DNA of 64,000 bases from SIG454 sp045646365 (GTDB lineage Bacteria; Bacillota; Clostridia; Monoglobales; Monoglobaceae): the NCBI GenBank assembly GCA_045646365.1, contig JAZRKP010000084.1:62001-126000 (forward strand), given 5' to 3'. A program made the position numbers and the translations under genes. Shown piece by piece: positions 25,039 to 34,092 of this stretch (its first letter is position 1; each line of letters opens with the position of its first letter). The notes below the pieces were generated by a model. The model saw nothing but the letters and a program-made list of their open reading frames with translations. It searched no databases and was not told the DNA's origin.

Positions 25039-26946
25039 TTAATATTCTACAGTAAATGCCGCAAAACCATAAGGCTTTATGTAATCTATTGTTACGGTAT
25101 TCTCGTTATAACTACCGGTACAATTTATAAACTTCACATTTTTCGCTTTAAACGAAAGGTCAATTTTTGCATTTTTAACTTCATCTATGTGACAGTTAAA
25201 GTATGCAAACGCTCGTCCATTTTCATTTTCCTTTGCAATACAGTAAAGCATTGGATGTCCGATACAAACCGCAGGAAGTTCTTTTCCGCCAAGCCATTTT
25301 GAGTAATCCGCTAATTGCCATGCTCTTGTGTAAGACAAAAGTTCTGATGCTCTTGGAAGTAACTCCTCAATATTGAATGCATACACCATAAATCTTTGAC
25401 CGTTTTCGTTTTCATAAATATACGACGCCGGGGTTTCTTTTCCATCACCTTTAAATACGCTTAAAACTTCTGCATTTTCTTTTATTTCTATATCATAAAT
25501 TTTAGTCTGGCAATATGGCGGTACAGCTGTTTTATATTTCAAGAAATACTCTATTGAAGAATACTCTGCATCAGTCTTTGAAACAAGCCCTACATCAACG
25601 CCTTTACTTTGTAAAATTTCTGCAGCTTTTATGTCGAGTACAAGACCTTTATTAAATGCACTTTCAGGTAAGTATTTTGCGTGTTCGCCAAAAGCCATTC
25701 CAAAATACCCTTCACCTTCATAGCAAGTCGGAATTGCATTTGCGGTAGGTATTATGGAACTTTGCAAAAACCATCGATTTAACATTTTATTTTCACCTAC
25801 AAAGTTTTCAGGTAAATCTGCATTTTGTATAATTCTTTGCTCTTCGTAAATACGAACACCGATTGCATTCTTATCATTAAATGCATTAGCTATTTCATTA
25901 TACAGAGGCAAATTTTCCATATGCGCATCAAAATATCCGTTTTCATACCATGGTTCCGAGGTGTAGTCAATAATATATTTAAGTGCATCCATATCATCAC
26001 TTACTCTTGTTGCAATATCAAAAAGCTCTATAACTGCAGCAGGAATAACATATCTGTTTCTTGGATAAGAGTCATCCTCTGTAAAAACCTCAACACCTGA
26101 ATCTTTGCTCCATATATACTGTTGACGGACAGTTTCAATAATATTTTGAAGTGACTGCATATCGAATCTGTGACAAGGATGCCAGTATGGTGCTCCCGTA
26201 AAGCGCAAAAACGGCTTAGTATTTCCCGCTAAAACCTTTGTGAGCTCTATCGCATCAACACCTTCTAAATCCCATGAGGTAAAACCTGCACAAAATCCCA
26301 TTCTGATATTCGGATTTACAGTATCAACCCTTTCTCTTAAAGCTCTGCAAAATCCCTTTAGTGTATCACCCATCAAATTAAGCCAGGTATCACGGTATTT
26401 ATTTTTTCCGCCTGTAAATGCGAGTTTTGAAATATCTTCACGCTTAATATTCTCACCAAGACGACGACGGTACTCTTTTAAATGCTTGTCACAGGCACAG
26501 CCAATACCGGGAACAACCGATTGACAAAGTTCGTCATCGAGCATTATCATTTCAATTCCTGTTTTTGCTATATCCTCAATTATGTCACACATATATTGCG
26601 TGAATTTTTCATCATAAGGGCAAAAGGAGTCATCAAGACTATTACCCATAATTGATGTTCTTCTGGCAAAATCGGAAGAAACTTTTTTATTACTTTCCGA
26701 GACTTTCGCCCCATAGCCAAGTGTTGGCGTCCAGACAGCAGTTTCGTATCCATTCTCTTTTAAAACTTTGTTATACTGCTTGACATTCTCCATTATCTTC
26801 TTACGGCTTGGCGTTTTTTCAAAATCAACACGCTGAAAGGAAATATATACCCGATCCGCTTTCGCTTTCTTTAGCTTTAATAAAATTTCTTCAAAATCAA
26901 GATTCTCTTCAGCTTTTATCATAATAGGAACAAATATTTTTCCCAT
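25039..26946 (-). CDS. Predicted cytoplasmic TIM-barrel glycosidase, family unassigned
   Basis: The protein is 635 residues without signal peptide. The N-terminal 330 residues look like a TIM barrel: RVYISFQRVD (about 37), MIMLDDELCQ (about 130, a candidate acidic pair), a Cys-containing IGCACDKH loop and FTEDDSYPRNRY (about 290, candidate second acid). The rest resembles a Rossmann-like middle domain plus a C-terminal beta-sandwich, as in GH42-type enzymes. I cannot assign a named GH family. It heads a set with a DMT transporter and a sugar isomerase and sits beside an AraC gene. Ribosome binding site AAGGAG is 8 nt before the ATG. Confidence 0.65.
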   Translation of the reverse strand: MGKIFVPIMIKAEENLDFEEILLKLKKAKADRVYISFQRVDFEKTPSRKKIMENVKQYNKVLKENGYETAVWTPTLGYGAKVSESNKKVSSDFARRTSIMGNSLDDSFCPYDEKFTQYMCDIIEDIAKTGIEMIMLDDELCQSVVPGIGCACDKHLKEYRRRLGENIKREDISKLAFTGGKNKYRDTWLNLMGDTLKGFCRALRERVDTVNPNIRMGFCAGFTSWDLEGVDAIELTKVLAGNTKPFLRFTGAPYWHPCHRFDMQSLQNIIETVRQQYIWSKDSGVEVFTEDDSYPRNRYVIPAAVIELFDIATRVSDDMDALKYIIDYTSEPWYENGYFDAHMENLPLYNEIANAFNDKNAIGVRIYEEQRIIQNADLPENFVGENKMLNRWFLQSSIIPTANAIPTCYEGEGYFGMAFGEHAKYLPESAFNKGLVLDIKAAEILQSKGVDVGLVSKTDAEYSSIEYFLKYKTAVPPYCQTKIYDIEIKENAEVLSVFKGDGKETPASYIYENENGQRFMVYAFNIEELLPRASELLSYTRAWQLADYSKWLGGKELPAVCIGHPMLYCIAKENENGRAFAYFNCHIDEVKNAKIDLSFKAKNVKFINCTGSYNENTVTIDYIKPYGFAAFTVEY

Positions 26947-27025
26947 AAATTTTCTCCTTAACTATAAAACATAAAACAAAAACTCACAAATTTCCCCTGT
27001 TCTTATTTTTTACCAGCACACAACC

Positions 27026-27934
27026 TCACGAATTGTTATTCCCTACCAACGATATAAGTGACACGGAATCCATCTTACGACATTCTCTTACATTAAATCC
27101 TGTTACCTTCTTAAACATTAAATTCATATATCTTTCATCGCAAAACCCGACCATTTCAGCTACCTTTTCTGCTGTAATTTTGTCATCAGACGAAAATATT
27201 CTTCTCGCTCTCTCAACCCGTGTATAATTTACATATTCAACAAAGGTTTTTCCCGTGCATTTTTTTATTATCTTTCCAACATAACTTATCGAAGCATTTA
27301 CAACTTTAGCCACATCCGAAATTTGTAACTTCTGTGAATAATATTTATCAACATAAGCCTTAATTTTTTTCATATATGCTTCGGAAGTATCTATACCATT
27401 CAAGCTTTGTTCATCCATAATTTTTCTTACATAGCCGTCCAAAATCGCAAAAATCGAACACAATATACCTACACTTTCTAATTCACTTGTCATATCGCCA
27501 AGCATAAAATTCATAACAAGCTTATTGATATGAATTTTAAGCATATCTGTTACTTTCCCGTTCGGTATATATCTTGGAATAAGAATTGTCCGTTCCGTTT
27601 TGCTTTTAACATCTCGCCATTCCTCAGGCGACTTGACATCATACATCTCGAAAACATAATCATCCAATTGAGCAATAACTGAAGATGAATTATATACCTT
27701 AACTTCTTCAGATTTCCCCTCAAAACCAATATCCGGCATATTGATTACAATATCCCCGTCATTAAAGTAAACTTCGTCATCTTCATATTTAATTGTGTAA
27801 TTTATTCCCGAAAGAAATGCAATTTCCAATTCACCTTTTCTTGCTTTAGTACTATATTCATATTTTTCCCCAACCCTTGAAAAAGCACCTTTAATCTGAG
27901 GAAAAGACTTAATTTGCAAAGCATATATAACCAT
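27026..27934 (-). CDS. AraC family transcriptional regulator
   Basis: The protein is about 302 residues. The N-terminal part (1-170) is a divergent sensor region, and two HTH motifs occupy about 195-290 (LQISDVAKVVNASISYVGKIIKKCTG, then VAEMVGFCDERYMNLMFKKVTG). The ATG at 27934 is preferred over the GTG at 27943 because GGGGTG lies about 6 nt upstream and would otherwise overlap the start. It is upstream of, and co-directional with, the glycosidase/transporter/isomerase set (79-nt gap), so it may be co-transcribed with and control it. Confidence 0.85.
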   Translation of the reverse strand: MVIYALQIKSFPQIKGAFSRVGEKYEYSTKARKGELEIAFLSGINYTIKYEDDEVYFNDGDIVINMPDIGFEGKSEEVKVYNSSSVIAQLDDYVFEMYDVKSPEEWRDVKSKTERTILIPRYIPNGKVTDMLKIHINKLVMNFMLGDMTSELESVGILCSIFAILDGYVRKIMDEQSLNGIDTSEAYMKKIKAYVDKYYSQKLQISDVAKVVNASISYVGKIIKKCTGKTFVEYVNYTRVERARRIFSSDDKITAEKVAEMVGFCDERYMNLMFKKVTGFNVRECRKMDSVSLISLVGNNNS

Positions 27935-27957
27935 ATTAAACACCCCGCTATATTCTC

Positions 27958-27985
27958 ATTTTATCATAGTTTATATATTAGTAAA
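27958..27985 (-). promoter_or_regulatory. Putative promoter of the AraC gene at 27026
   Basis: On the minus strand TTTACT (27980-27985), a 16-nt spacer and TAAAAT (27958-27963), about 24 nt before the start codon. It is a moderate match to sigma-A. Confidence 0.4.
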
Positions 27986-28275
27986 ATACACAATTTATTA
28001 TTTTAATACATAATCTGATACCATATTTAATATTTTTAATACAATCATACATTATTGAATACTCAATTATGCTATCATATTACCCGATACATTTGTTACA
28101 AGTTAAAAATATAAACCAAAAAGGAAAGATAAATCAGTTATCGTTTATATTTTCAACATTTGCATCTTATTTTACTCATATATAATAAATAAAGCCTTTT
28201 CACAGTAAATTTATTAGAACATAAAATTCTATGCTACGCCTCACATCCACCAACGGATTATGCGTCAGGGGTAAA

Positions 28276-28320
28276 ATTACAAAAAGGACATATAGCAAGG
28301 ATATCCTTTGCCATATGTCC
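28276..28320 (-). terminator. Intrinsic terminator after the GH78 gene
   Basis: A long hairpin (28286-28320) has arms GGACATAT and ATATGTCC plus an inner GCAA/TTGC pair. Read on the minus strand it is followed by TTTTTG and a T-rich stretch. It lies about 95 nt past the GH78 stop. Confidence 0.65.
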
Positions 28321-28414
28321 CTTTAACTTGTGTCAGCTTAGATAGAGTCGTAATTTAAACTTTGCTAAAAACTTTAAAATTATGTGTGTTGTTCTTCTAT
28401 TAAATTTGGTCATA

Positions 28415-30595
28415 TCATACGGTATACAGATATTTCCCGCCGGATACTGTTTCGCTATATCCGTCAGGGAGACAAATTTCTGCAACCGTTCCGTCCGGAA
28501 TATCAAACTCAAAGTAAACCTTGTTTTCTTTATAATACCAATGACTTGAAACCTTTCCTGCCCTTGATTCAATGTCCGCTTTCATAAATCCGAGACGCTT
28601 GTCGGGGTGAGGCTTTATTGAAATATGCTTATATCCTGCCCCATCAGGGAGAACCTTAATCCCTGCACCAACACCGAATATCCAGTCATATACTGAGCCG
28701 TAGGCGTAATGATTATAGGAATTCATATCAGGACGCCAGAACGAGCCGTCCTCTTTAACACCGTCCCAATGTTCCCAGATTGTTGTCGCCCCACGGTTTA
28801 CAGAGAATAACCACGACGGATACTCTTCCTGTAAAAGCAAATCATAAGCAACATCAGCATAGCCGTTTTCGGATAATGCGTGAAGCAAATATGGTGTGCC
28901 GACAAAGCCTGTTGTCAGTTTATTTCCATTATCTCTTACCATTTTCGCAAGCCCATCGGCAATCTTTTGCTTATCTGTGCAAAGATTAAAATGAAGAGCA
29001 ATTGCGTAAGCAGTTTGTGTTTTTGACACAGGTAAATCATTTTCTATAAATCTTTCTTTAAAAGCTTTAACAATATTATCATAAAGTTCCTCATATTCAG
29101 ACACATCATAACCCAATACCTTACCTGCTTTTACGAGTAATGATGTGCTGTAAGCAAAGAATGCACTTGAAATATAATCGAATGGAGTTGCACCTTTATA
29201 CGAGCCGTCTTCATTATCAAGAGCAAGCCAATCACCCATTTGCTTCCCGCCAAGCCATAGATACTCTTCTTCGCCACTTCTTCTGATATATTCAACCCAT
29301 TTCTTCATACTTTCAAACTGATTTTCCAGTATTTTTTTATTACCATAAGCCAAATATATTTCCCAAGGACAAATCGTTGCCGCATCACCCCAAGCGGCGG
29401 AAACATTTTCAGGATAATAGTTGTTACAAGTCGGAACAAGCCAGAATACTCCGCCGTCTTCATACTGCCCAGCCGCAAGGTCAGATAGCCATTTTTCAAA
29501 GAATTTCTCAACATCAAAATTTATCGCCGCAGTTCTGATAAATACCTGAGCATCACCCGTCCAGCCGTGTCTCTCGTCTCTTTGCGGACAATCTGTCGGA
29601 ATATCAACAAAGTTACTCTTCTGTCCCCAGATTACATTATGATAAAGCTGATTTATCTTCTCGTTTCCGCACACAAAATTCCCGGTTCTCTTCATTTCTG
29701 AGTGAACAACAATACCACGGATTTTAGTTAAATCAATTTCATCAAAGGGATATTTGTCAAGTCTTATATATCTGAATCCCTGCCAGGAAAAAGTCGGCTT
29801 AAATATCTCTTCACCATCTCCAGAGAGGACATATGTATTTTTCTGTCTTGCAGTACGCAGATTTTCTGTGTAGAAATTGCCGTCCTTATCAAGAATTTCA
29901 GCGTGACTAATTTCAATCGTATCTCCTTTTTTACCGCTTACTGCTATTTCAACATAACCTGCAAAATTCTGACCGAAATCAATAACTTTTTCACCCTTTG
30001 GTGTTTCAATAACACAAATTGGTGTTATAATCTCCTGCTCAACTACCTTTTCGCCCTGCTGAGGAATAATTTGCGTCTGAACATTGTCAATCTGAGCGTT
30101 TCCGATTTCACGGATTTTTACACTGTTATCCACAGTTTCACCGTGGTATATTGACGAGCTGAGAATCTTTGATGTTCTCACTTTAACATTTTCATCAGAG
30201 ATTATACTTTCTTTTGTTCCGTCATCGTATACAATTTCGAGTGTGAAAATTAGCCCGATATTCTCCGCATAATGATATCTTTGCTCTGCTCCTGCACGGA
30301 TATACCCTACTGCCCATCCCTCAGCACATACAACTGAAATTTCTGTATTCTTTGTAATAAGCTGTGTGACATCATAGCTCTGGTATTGGATTCGTTTACT
30401 ATACTCTGTATAATAGGGCGTAAATATTTCGTTTCCAACCCTGACCCCATTTATAAAAGCACAGTATAAACCCATTGCGGTTATACTAAGCGTTGCGCTC
30501 TTTATATTTTTATCAACCCTGAATGACTTATAAAAATCATAGCAAGCCTCTTCTGTATTTTCAGGGGATTTAATCCAATTAGCATTTTTAAACAT
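28415..30595 (-). CDS. GH78 alpha-L-rhamnosidase
   Basis: The protein is about 726 residues with no signal peptide, so it probably acts in the cytoplasm on imported rhamno-oligosaccharides. N-terminal rhamnosidase beta domains (about 1-270, ATLSITAMGLYCAFINGVRVG and the RYIRL core) precede the (alpha/alpha)6 catalytic barrel (about 290-620) with FVDIPTDCPQRDERHGWTGD, the acidic block typical of GH78, and the GATTIWEHWDG motif, then a C-terminal beta domain. It hydrolyses terminal alpha-L-rhamnose. The ATG at 30595 has AAAGGAG 7 nt upstream; the ORF start 6 nt earlier is within that spacing. It follows fucI but has its own promoter at 30625-30653. Confidence 0.9.
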   Translation of the reverse strand: MFKNANWIKSPENTEEACYDFYKSFRVDKNIKSATLSITAMGLYCAFINGVRVGNEIFTPYYTEYSKRIQYQSYDVTQLITKNTEISVVCAEGWAVGYIRAGAEQRYHYAENIGLIFTLEIVYDDGTKESIISDENVKVRTSKILSSSIYHGETVDNSVKIREIGNAQIDNVQTQIIPQQGEKVVEQEIITPICVIETPKGEKVIDFGQNFAGYVEIAVSGKKGDTIEISHAEILDKDGNFYTENLRTARQKNTYVLSGDGEEIFKPTFSWQGFRYIRLDKYPFDEIDLTKIRGIVVHSEMKRTGNFVCGNEKINQLYHNVIWGQKSNFVDIPTDCPQRDERHGWTGDAQVFIRTAAINFDVEKFFEKWLSDLAAGQYEDGGVFWLVPTCNNYYPENVSAAWGDAATICPWEIYLAYGNKKILENQFESMKKWVEYIRRSGEEEYLWLGGKQMGDWLALDNEDGSYKGATPFDYISSAFFAYSTSLLVKAGKVLGYDVSEYEELYDNIVKAFKERFIENDLPVSKTQTAYAIALHFNLCTDKQKIADGLAKMVRDNGNKLTTGFVGTPYLLHALSENGYADVAYDLLLQEEYPSWLFSVNRGATTIWEHWDGVKEDGSFWRPDMNSYNHYAYGSVYDWIFGVGAGIKVLPDGAGYKHISIKPHPDKRLGFMKADIESRAGKVSSHWYYKENKVYFEFDIPDGTVAEICLPDGYSETVSGGKYLYTV

Positions 30596-30624
30596 AAGCA
30601 ATCTCCTTTAAAATTATTATTTTG

Positions 30625-30653
30625 AGTATATCATAATTTCCCAAAAAAATCAA
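30625..30653 (-). promoter_or_regulatory. Promoter of the GH78 gene overlapping the fucI terminator
   Basis: On the minus strand TTGATT (30648-30653), a 17-nt spacer and TATACT (30625-30630). The -35 box overlaps the 3-prime base of the fucI terminator stem and its T-tract. Confidence 0.55.
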
Positions 30654-30674
30654 GGGCAGATTTCTCTGCCCTTG
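30643..30674 (-). terminator. Intrinsic terminator after fucI
   Basis: Perfect 9-bp stem CAAGGGCAG / CTGCCCTTG with a 6-nt loop (30651-30674), followed on the minus strand by a run of seven T (30643-30649). It lies directly after the fucI stop at 30691. Confidence 0.85.
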
Positions 30675-30690
30675 GGTAATTTTTCGTAAA

Positions 30691-32493
30691 TTATCTTATG
30701 TTTTTATATAATGGACCATATGTCTGACAAGCTCTGTAATCTTGTCCTTCTTTGTCCATACCAAATGCGTTCCATGATGCAGGTCTGAATATCTTTTCTT
30801 CCGGAACATTATGCATACAAACAGGTATTCTGAGCATTGAACAAAGAGTTATCAGGTCAGCGCCGATGTGTCCATAGCTTATTGCCCCGTGGTTTGCACC
30901 CCAGTTGTTCATAACATCATATGCAGTTTTAAACGCACCTTCACCGGTACATCTTGGAGCAAACCAGGTACACGGCCATGTGTAGTCAGTTCTCTTCCAA
31001 AGAACATCTGAAACCTCATCCGGAAGATTAACTGTCCAGCCTTCGGCAATCTGCAGAACAGGACCTAACCCTTTAACAAGATTGAGTCTTATCATTGTAG
31101 CAGGCATTTCACTTCTTGTCAGGAATCTTGAAGAATATCCGCCACCTCTGAAATATCCCAAGTCAGCCATATTCCATGTCGTTGCCGCCATAATCTTATC
31201 CTGGTCTTCCTGAGTAACCTCATACCACGGTTTCATTACGCCGTTGCCGTTTTCATCTTTAACCTCACCGCAAGCATCAAGGCAACAAGCCCCTGAATTG
31301 ATAAGGTGGATAAAGCCATCGGCTTCTTTTGCCTTTCCCTCAATTTCGTATCCTGCAGCTCTCTTAACTGCATCTCCGCTCCAGTAAGTTCTTACATCGG
31401 CAAACATCTGCGCTCTGTTGGTTAAAAGCTTGCCAAAAAGCATTCCAATACCATTTAAGACATCATTTTCTGTTGCAAGAATATACGGTTCTCTTGCACC
31501 GTTCCAGTCAAAGGATGTGTTAAGCATTGATTCAGGGAAATCACAGTTAGGATAAAAATCTGTCCACTGTCTCTGCCCCTGGAATCCTGCAGCGATTACA
31601 TTATGCCCCACCATTTCTTCTTCGCATCCTTCAGGAAGATTTGGATTGCCGTTCATAAGGTCTTTAATGATACACATCATTTTAACAACAAATTCAAACT
31701 GCTCTTCCTTTTCCTTATCTGTTCTTTGCATATCTTCAGGGTTCTTGTCAAAGCCGATATTGCACTTTTCTTTTGCCCACTTAAGAGCTTTTTCAAACTC
31801 TGCCTTGTCATAAATACCCTCAGTCATTCGTCTGATAACTTCAACCTCATCAACAGACTCAACTCTCATTCCAAGATATTCTTCGATAAAGGCTGTATCA
31901 ATAATTGAACCGCCGATACCCATACAAACAGAGCCAATCTGAAGATACGATTTACCACGCATTGTTGCTGCTGCAACAGCAGCTCTACCAAATCTTAAAA
32001 GCTTTTCCTTAACATCTTCAGGGATTGATGTATCTGTTGCATCCTGAACATCGTGGCCATATATTCCAAACGCAGGGAGACCTTTCTGAGCATGGGACGC
32101 AAGAACTGCTGCAAGATAAACTGCACCCGGACGCTCTGTTCCGTTAAATCCCCAAACACCCTTGATTGTCATTGGGTCCATATCCATTGTTTCGGAGCCG
32201 TAACACCAACATGGTGTAACAGTCAGCGTAATATCAACGCCCTCTTTTTTGAATTTTTCAGCACAAGCTGCCGCTTCGGCAACTCGTCCTATTGTTGTGT
32301 CAGCAATAACAACTTTAACAGGCTCTCCGTTTGAATATTTAATATTTTCCTCAAACAGTTTAGCCGCCGCTTTTGCCATATTCATTGTCTGGTCCTCTAA
32401 AGATTCTCTAACCTTAAGCGGTCCTCTTCTGCCATCAATAGTAGGACGGATACCAATTACAGGATATTCTCCTATAAGTCTACTCTTTGCCAT
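30691..32493 (-). CDS. fucI: L-fucose isomerase
   Basis: The protein is 600 residues, close to the usual size of this Mn-dependent ketol isomerase (E. coli about 591). It starts with the characteristic IGIRPTIDGRRGPLKVRESLE block, has the WGFNGTERPGAVYLAA segment about residue 110, and keeps the long conserved C-terminal region with NWGANHGAISYGHIGADL. It converts L-fucose to L-fuculose and in some organisms D-arabinose to D-ribulose. The product, after phosphorylation, feeds the aldolase of the microcompartment operon at 52400. No fuculokinase is in the window. It is divergent from an AraC regulator at 32672, which probably controls it. AAGGAGG lies 7 nt before the ATG. Confidence 0.93.
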   Translation of the reverse strand: MAKSRLIGEYPVIGIRPTIDGRRGPLKVRESLEDQTMNMAKAAAKLFEENIKYSNGEPVKVVIADTTIGRVAEAAACAEKFKKEGVDITLTVTPCWCYGSETMDMDPMTIKGVWGFNGTERPGAVYLAAVLASHAQKGLPAFGIYGHDVQDATDTSIPEDVKEKLLRFGRAAVAAATMRGKSYLQIGSVCMGIGGSIIDTAFIEEYLGMRVESVDEVEVIRRMTEGIYDKAEFEKALKWAKEKCNIGFDKNPEDMQRTDKEKEEQFEFVVKMMCIIKDLMNGNPNLPEGCEEEMVGHNVIAAGFQGQRQWTDFYPNCDFPESMLNTSFDWNGAREPYILATENDVLNGIGMLFGKLLTNRAQMFADVRTYWSGDAVKRAAGYEIEGKAKEADGFIHLINSGACCLDACGEVKDENGNGVMKPWYEVTQEDQDKIMAATTWNMADLGYFRGGGYSSRFLTRSEMPATMIRLNLVKGLGPVLQIAEGWTVNLPDEVSDVLWKRTDYTWPCTWFAPRCTGEGAFKTAYDVMNNWGANHGAISYGHIGADLITLCSMLRIPVCMHNVPEEKIFRPASWNAFGMDKEGQDYRACQTYGPLYKNIR

Positions 32494-32671
32494 AATATTT
32501 CCTCCTTGATTAACCTTAATTAAATTATTATATTTTAATTATATACTTGCAATCCACTATTTTCTTGTGCTATAATATAAAAAAGTATAATAATTTTCAG
32601 TTTTTTTATAACAAATTACTTACTATTTAATGTTAAAATATAATTTTTGTATTCTATGAGGTGATAATATT

Positions 32672-33517
32672 ATGATTTATAACGAGCTTCAGCAAAGAGG
32701 GACAGTTGATTTTCCTATTGAACTTTATCAAATTGACAAAAGCCACACGAAATACGAAATGGCGTCTCATTGGCACACCGAACTTGAAATAATCAAGATT
32801 TATTCGGGCGAGCTTGACCTCCGCCTTTCCAATAACCGATACATCGCAAAAAGCGGAGATATTGTTTTCGTCAATCCCGAGATTGTCCACGGGGCAACCC
32901 CTAAATCCGACTGTGTTTATGAGTGCATTGTTTTACATCTTGATATGCTCTCTATAAAAGATATGGGCTGTCATTTTTTTGTTGACAGCCTCGTTAATCA
33001 CGAATATATTATAAAAGAATTTATTCCATACTCCACTGACGAAATCCATTGTGCAACCGCAAGACTATTTGATGCAATGCATTGTAAATCGTCAGGTTAC
33101 AAATTCAGTGTAATCGGTGCCTTATATCAATTATTCGGTGTAATTATAGATAATCACCTTTATTCCGCCTCATCGGGAGAAACAACCCTTACCGCAACCA
33201 AAAATATATCAAAACTTAAGACCGTTTTATCGTTTATAAGAGAAAATTTCCACTCACAGATAAGTCTTGATGATATGGCAACTCACGCAGGTATGTCAAC
33301 GAAATATTTTTGTTCTCAGTTCAGAGAAATGACAACCAAGACACCTATAGAATACCTCAATGCATATCGAATTGAAAAAGCATCAAGAAAACTGTTAAAC
33401 ACTGATATGAGTGTAACTGAAATAGCATATTCCTGCGGTTTTAATGACCTCAGTTATTTTATAAAAACTTTTAAATCTGTTAAAGGTACAACTCCTGCTA
33501 AGTTCAGAAAAGGCTGA
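32672..33517 (+). CDS. AraC family transcriptional regulator
   Basis: The protein is 281 residues. An N-terminal cupin sensor carries the ASHWHTELEIIKIYSGELDL motif (about 31-50), and two HTH motifs lie at about 190-275 (QISLDDMATHAGMSTKYFCSQFREMT, then VTEIAYSCGFNDLSYFIKTFK). Ribosome binding site GAGGTGATAATATT precedes the ATG. It is divergent from fucI with a 178-nt shared region lacking a good sigma-A match on the fucI side, so fucI expression probably depends on this activator (inference). Its stop lies 3 nt from the convergent dpaB stop. Confidence 0.9.
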   Translation: MIYNELQQRGTVDFPIELYQIDKSHTKYEMASHWHTELEIIKIYSGELDLRLSNNRYIAKSGDIVFVNPEIVHGATPKSDCVYECIVLHLDMLSIKDMGCHFFVDSLVNHEYIIKEFIPYSTDEIHCATARLFDAMHCKSSGYKFSVIGALYQLFGVIIDNHLYSASSGETTLTATKNISKLKTVLSFIRENFHSQISLDDMATHAGMSTKYFCSQFREMTTKTPIEYLNAYRIEKASRKLLNTDMSVTEIAYSCGFNDLSYFIKTFKSVKGTTPAKFRKG

Positions 33518-33519
33518 TT

Positions 33520-34089
33520 TCATATTAAAATCGGCTGAATTTGTACCCCTGAAACAGCATTTTTTAATGTTTCTCCAATCTTTGTCATATCAGCCACAAG
33601 TGAATTTTGTTTCTCAACACTATCATCCTGTCCGAATGGTACTAAATATATATTTTTCATATTCAGTAACATCCCTATATTTTTAGCATTGTTCCCAAGT
33701 CCGTCATTTGTCGATACCGCAATAACAACAGGGCGTTTGTTCCTCAGATGGGATTTTACGGCTAAGGTAACCGAAGTGTCAGCAATCCCATTCGCTATTT
33801 TTGCAAGACTGTTTCCCGTACACGGTGCAACAATAAGAGCATCAAGCATCTTTTTAGGACCAAATGGTTCAACCTCGTACACACTTTCAAGGACTTCATT
33901 CCCTGTCAAAGCTTCTAATTTCAACTTGTGTTCACTGCTTTTTCCAAATCTTGTATCAGTCGTTGCGCTGATTTCTGACATAATAGGAATAATATTATAT
34001 TCCATAGCCAATTCTTCAACAACAGGAAATATTTTTTCAAATGTGCAGAATGACCCCGTCAATGCAAAACCGATTGTTTTTCGTTCCAA
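33520..34089 (-). CDS. dpaB: Dipicolinate synthase subunit B
   Basis: The protein is 189 residues of the flavoprotein-fold DpaB/SpoVFB family. It has IGFALTGSFCTFEKI near the start and VAPCTGNSLAKIANGIADTSVTLAVKSHLRN (about 87-115), both typical of the family. With DpaA it makes dipicolinic acid from a dihydrodipicolinate-pathway intermediate in the mother cell; DPA then loads the spore core. It overlaps no gene and is 3 nt downstream of dpaA, clearly one operon. It shows the organism makes endospores. Confidence 0.92.
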   Translation of the reverse strand: MERKTIGFALTGSFCTFEKIFPVVEELAMEYNIIPIMSEISATTDTRFGKSSEHKLKLEALTGNEVLESVYEVEPFGPKKMLDALIVAPCTGNSLAKIANGIADTSVTLAVKSHLRNKRPVVIAVSTNDGLGNNAKNIGMLLNMKNIYLVPFGQDDSVEKQNSLVADMTKIGETLKNAVSGVQIQPILI

Positions 34090-34092
34090 GAC

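Larger units (their letters stand above)
27935..28414. other. 480-base AT-rich intergenic region
   Basis: It contains a putative minus-strand promoter (27958-27985) and, near its right end, the minus-strand terminator of the GH78 gene (28276-28320). The middle (about 28000-28270) shows no convincing gene, RNA or repeat. Confidence 0.5.

Noticed and set aside
33500..33540. Terminator between the AraC gene and dpaB
   Set aside because: A weak GGCTGATTT / AAATCGGCT pairing needs G-U pairs and overlaps coding ends; too weak to list.
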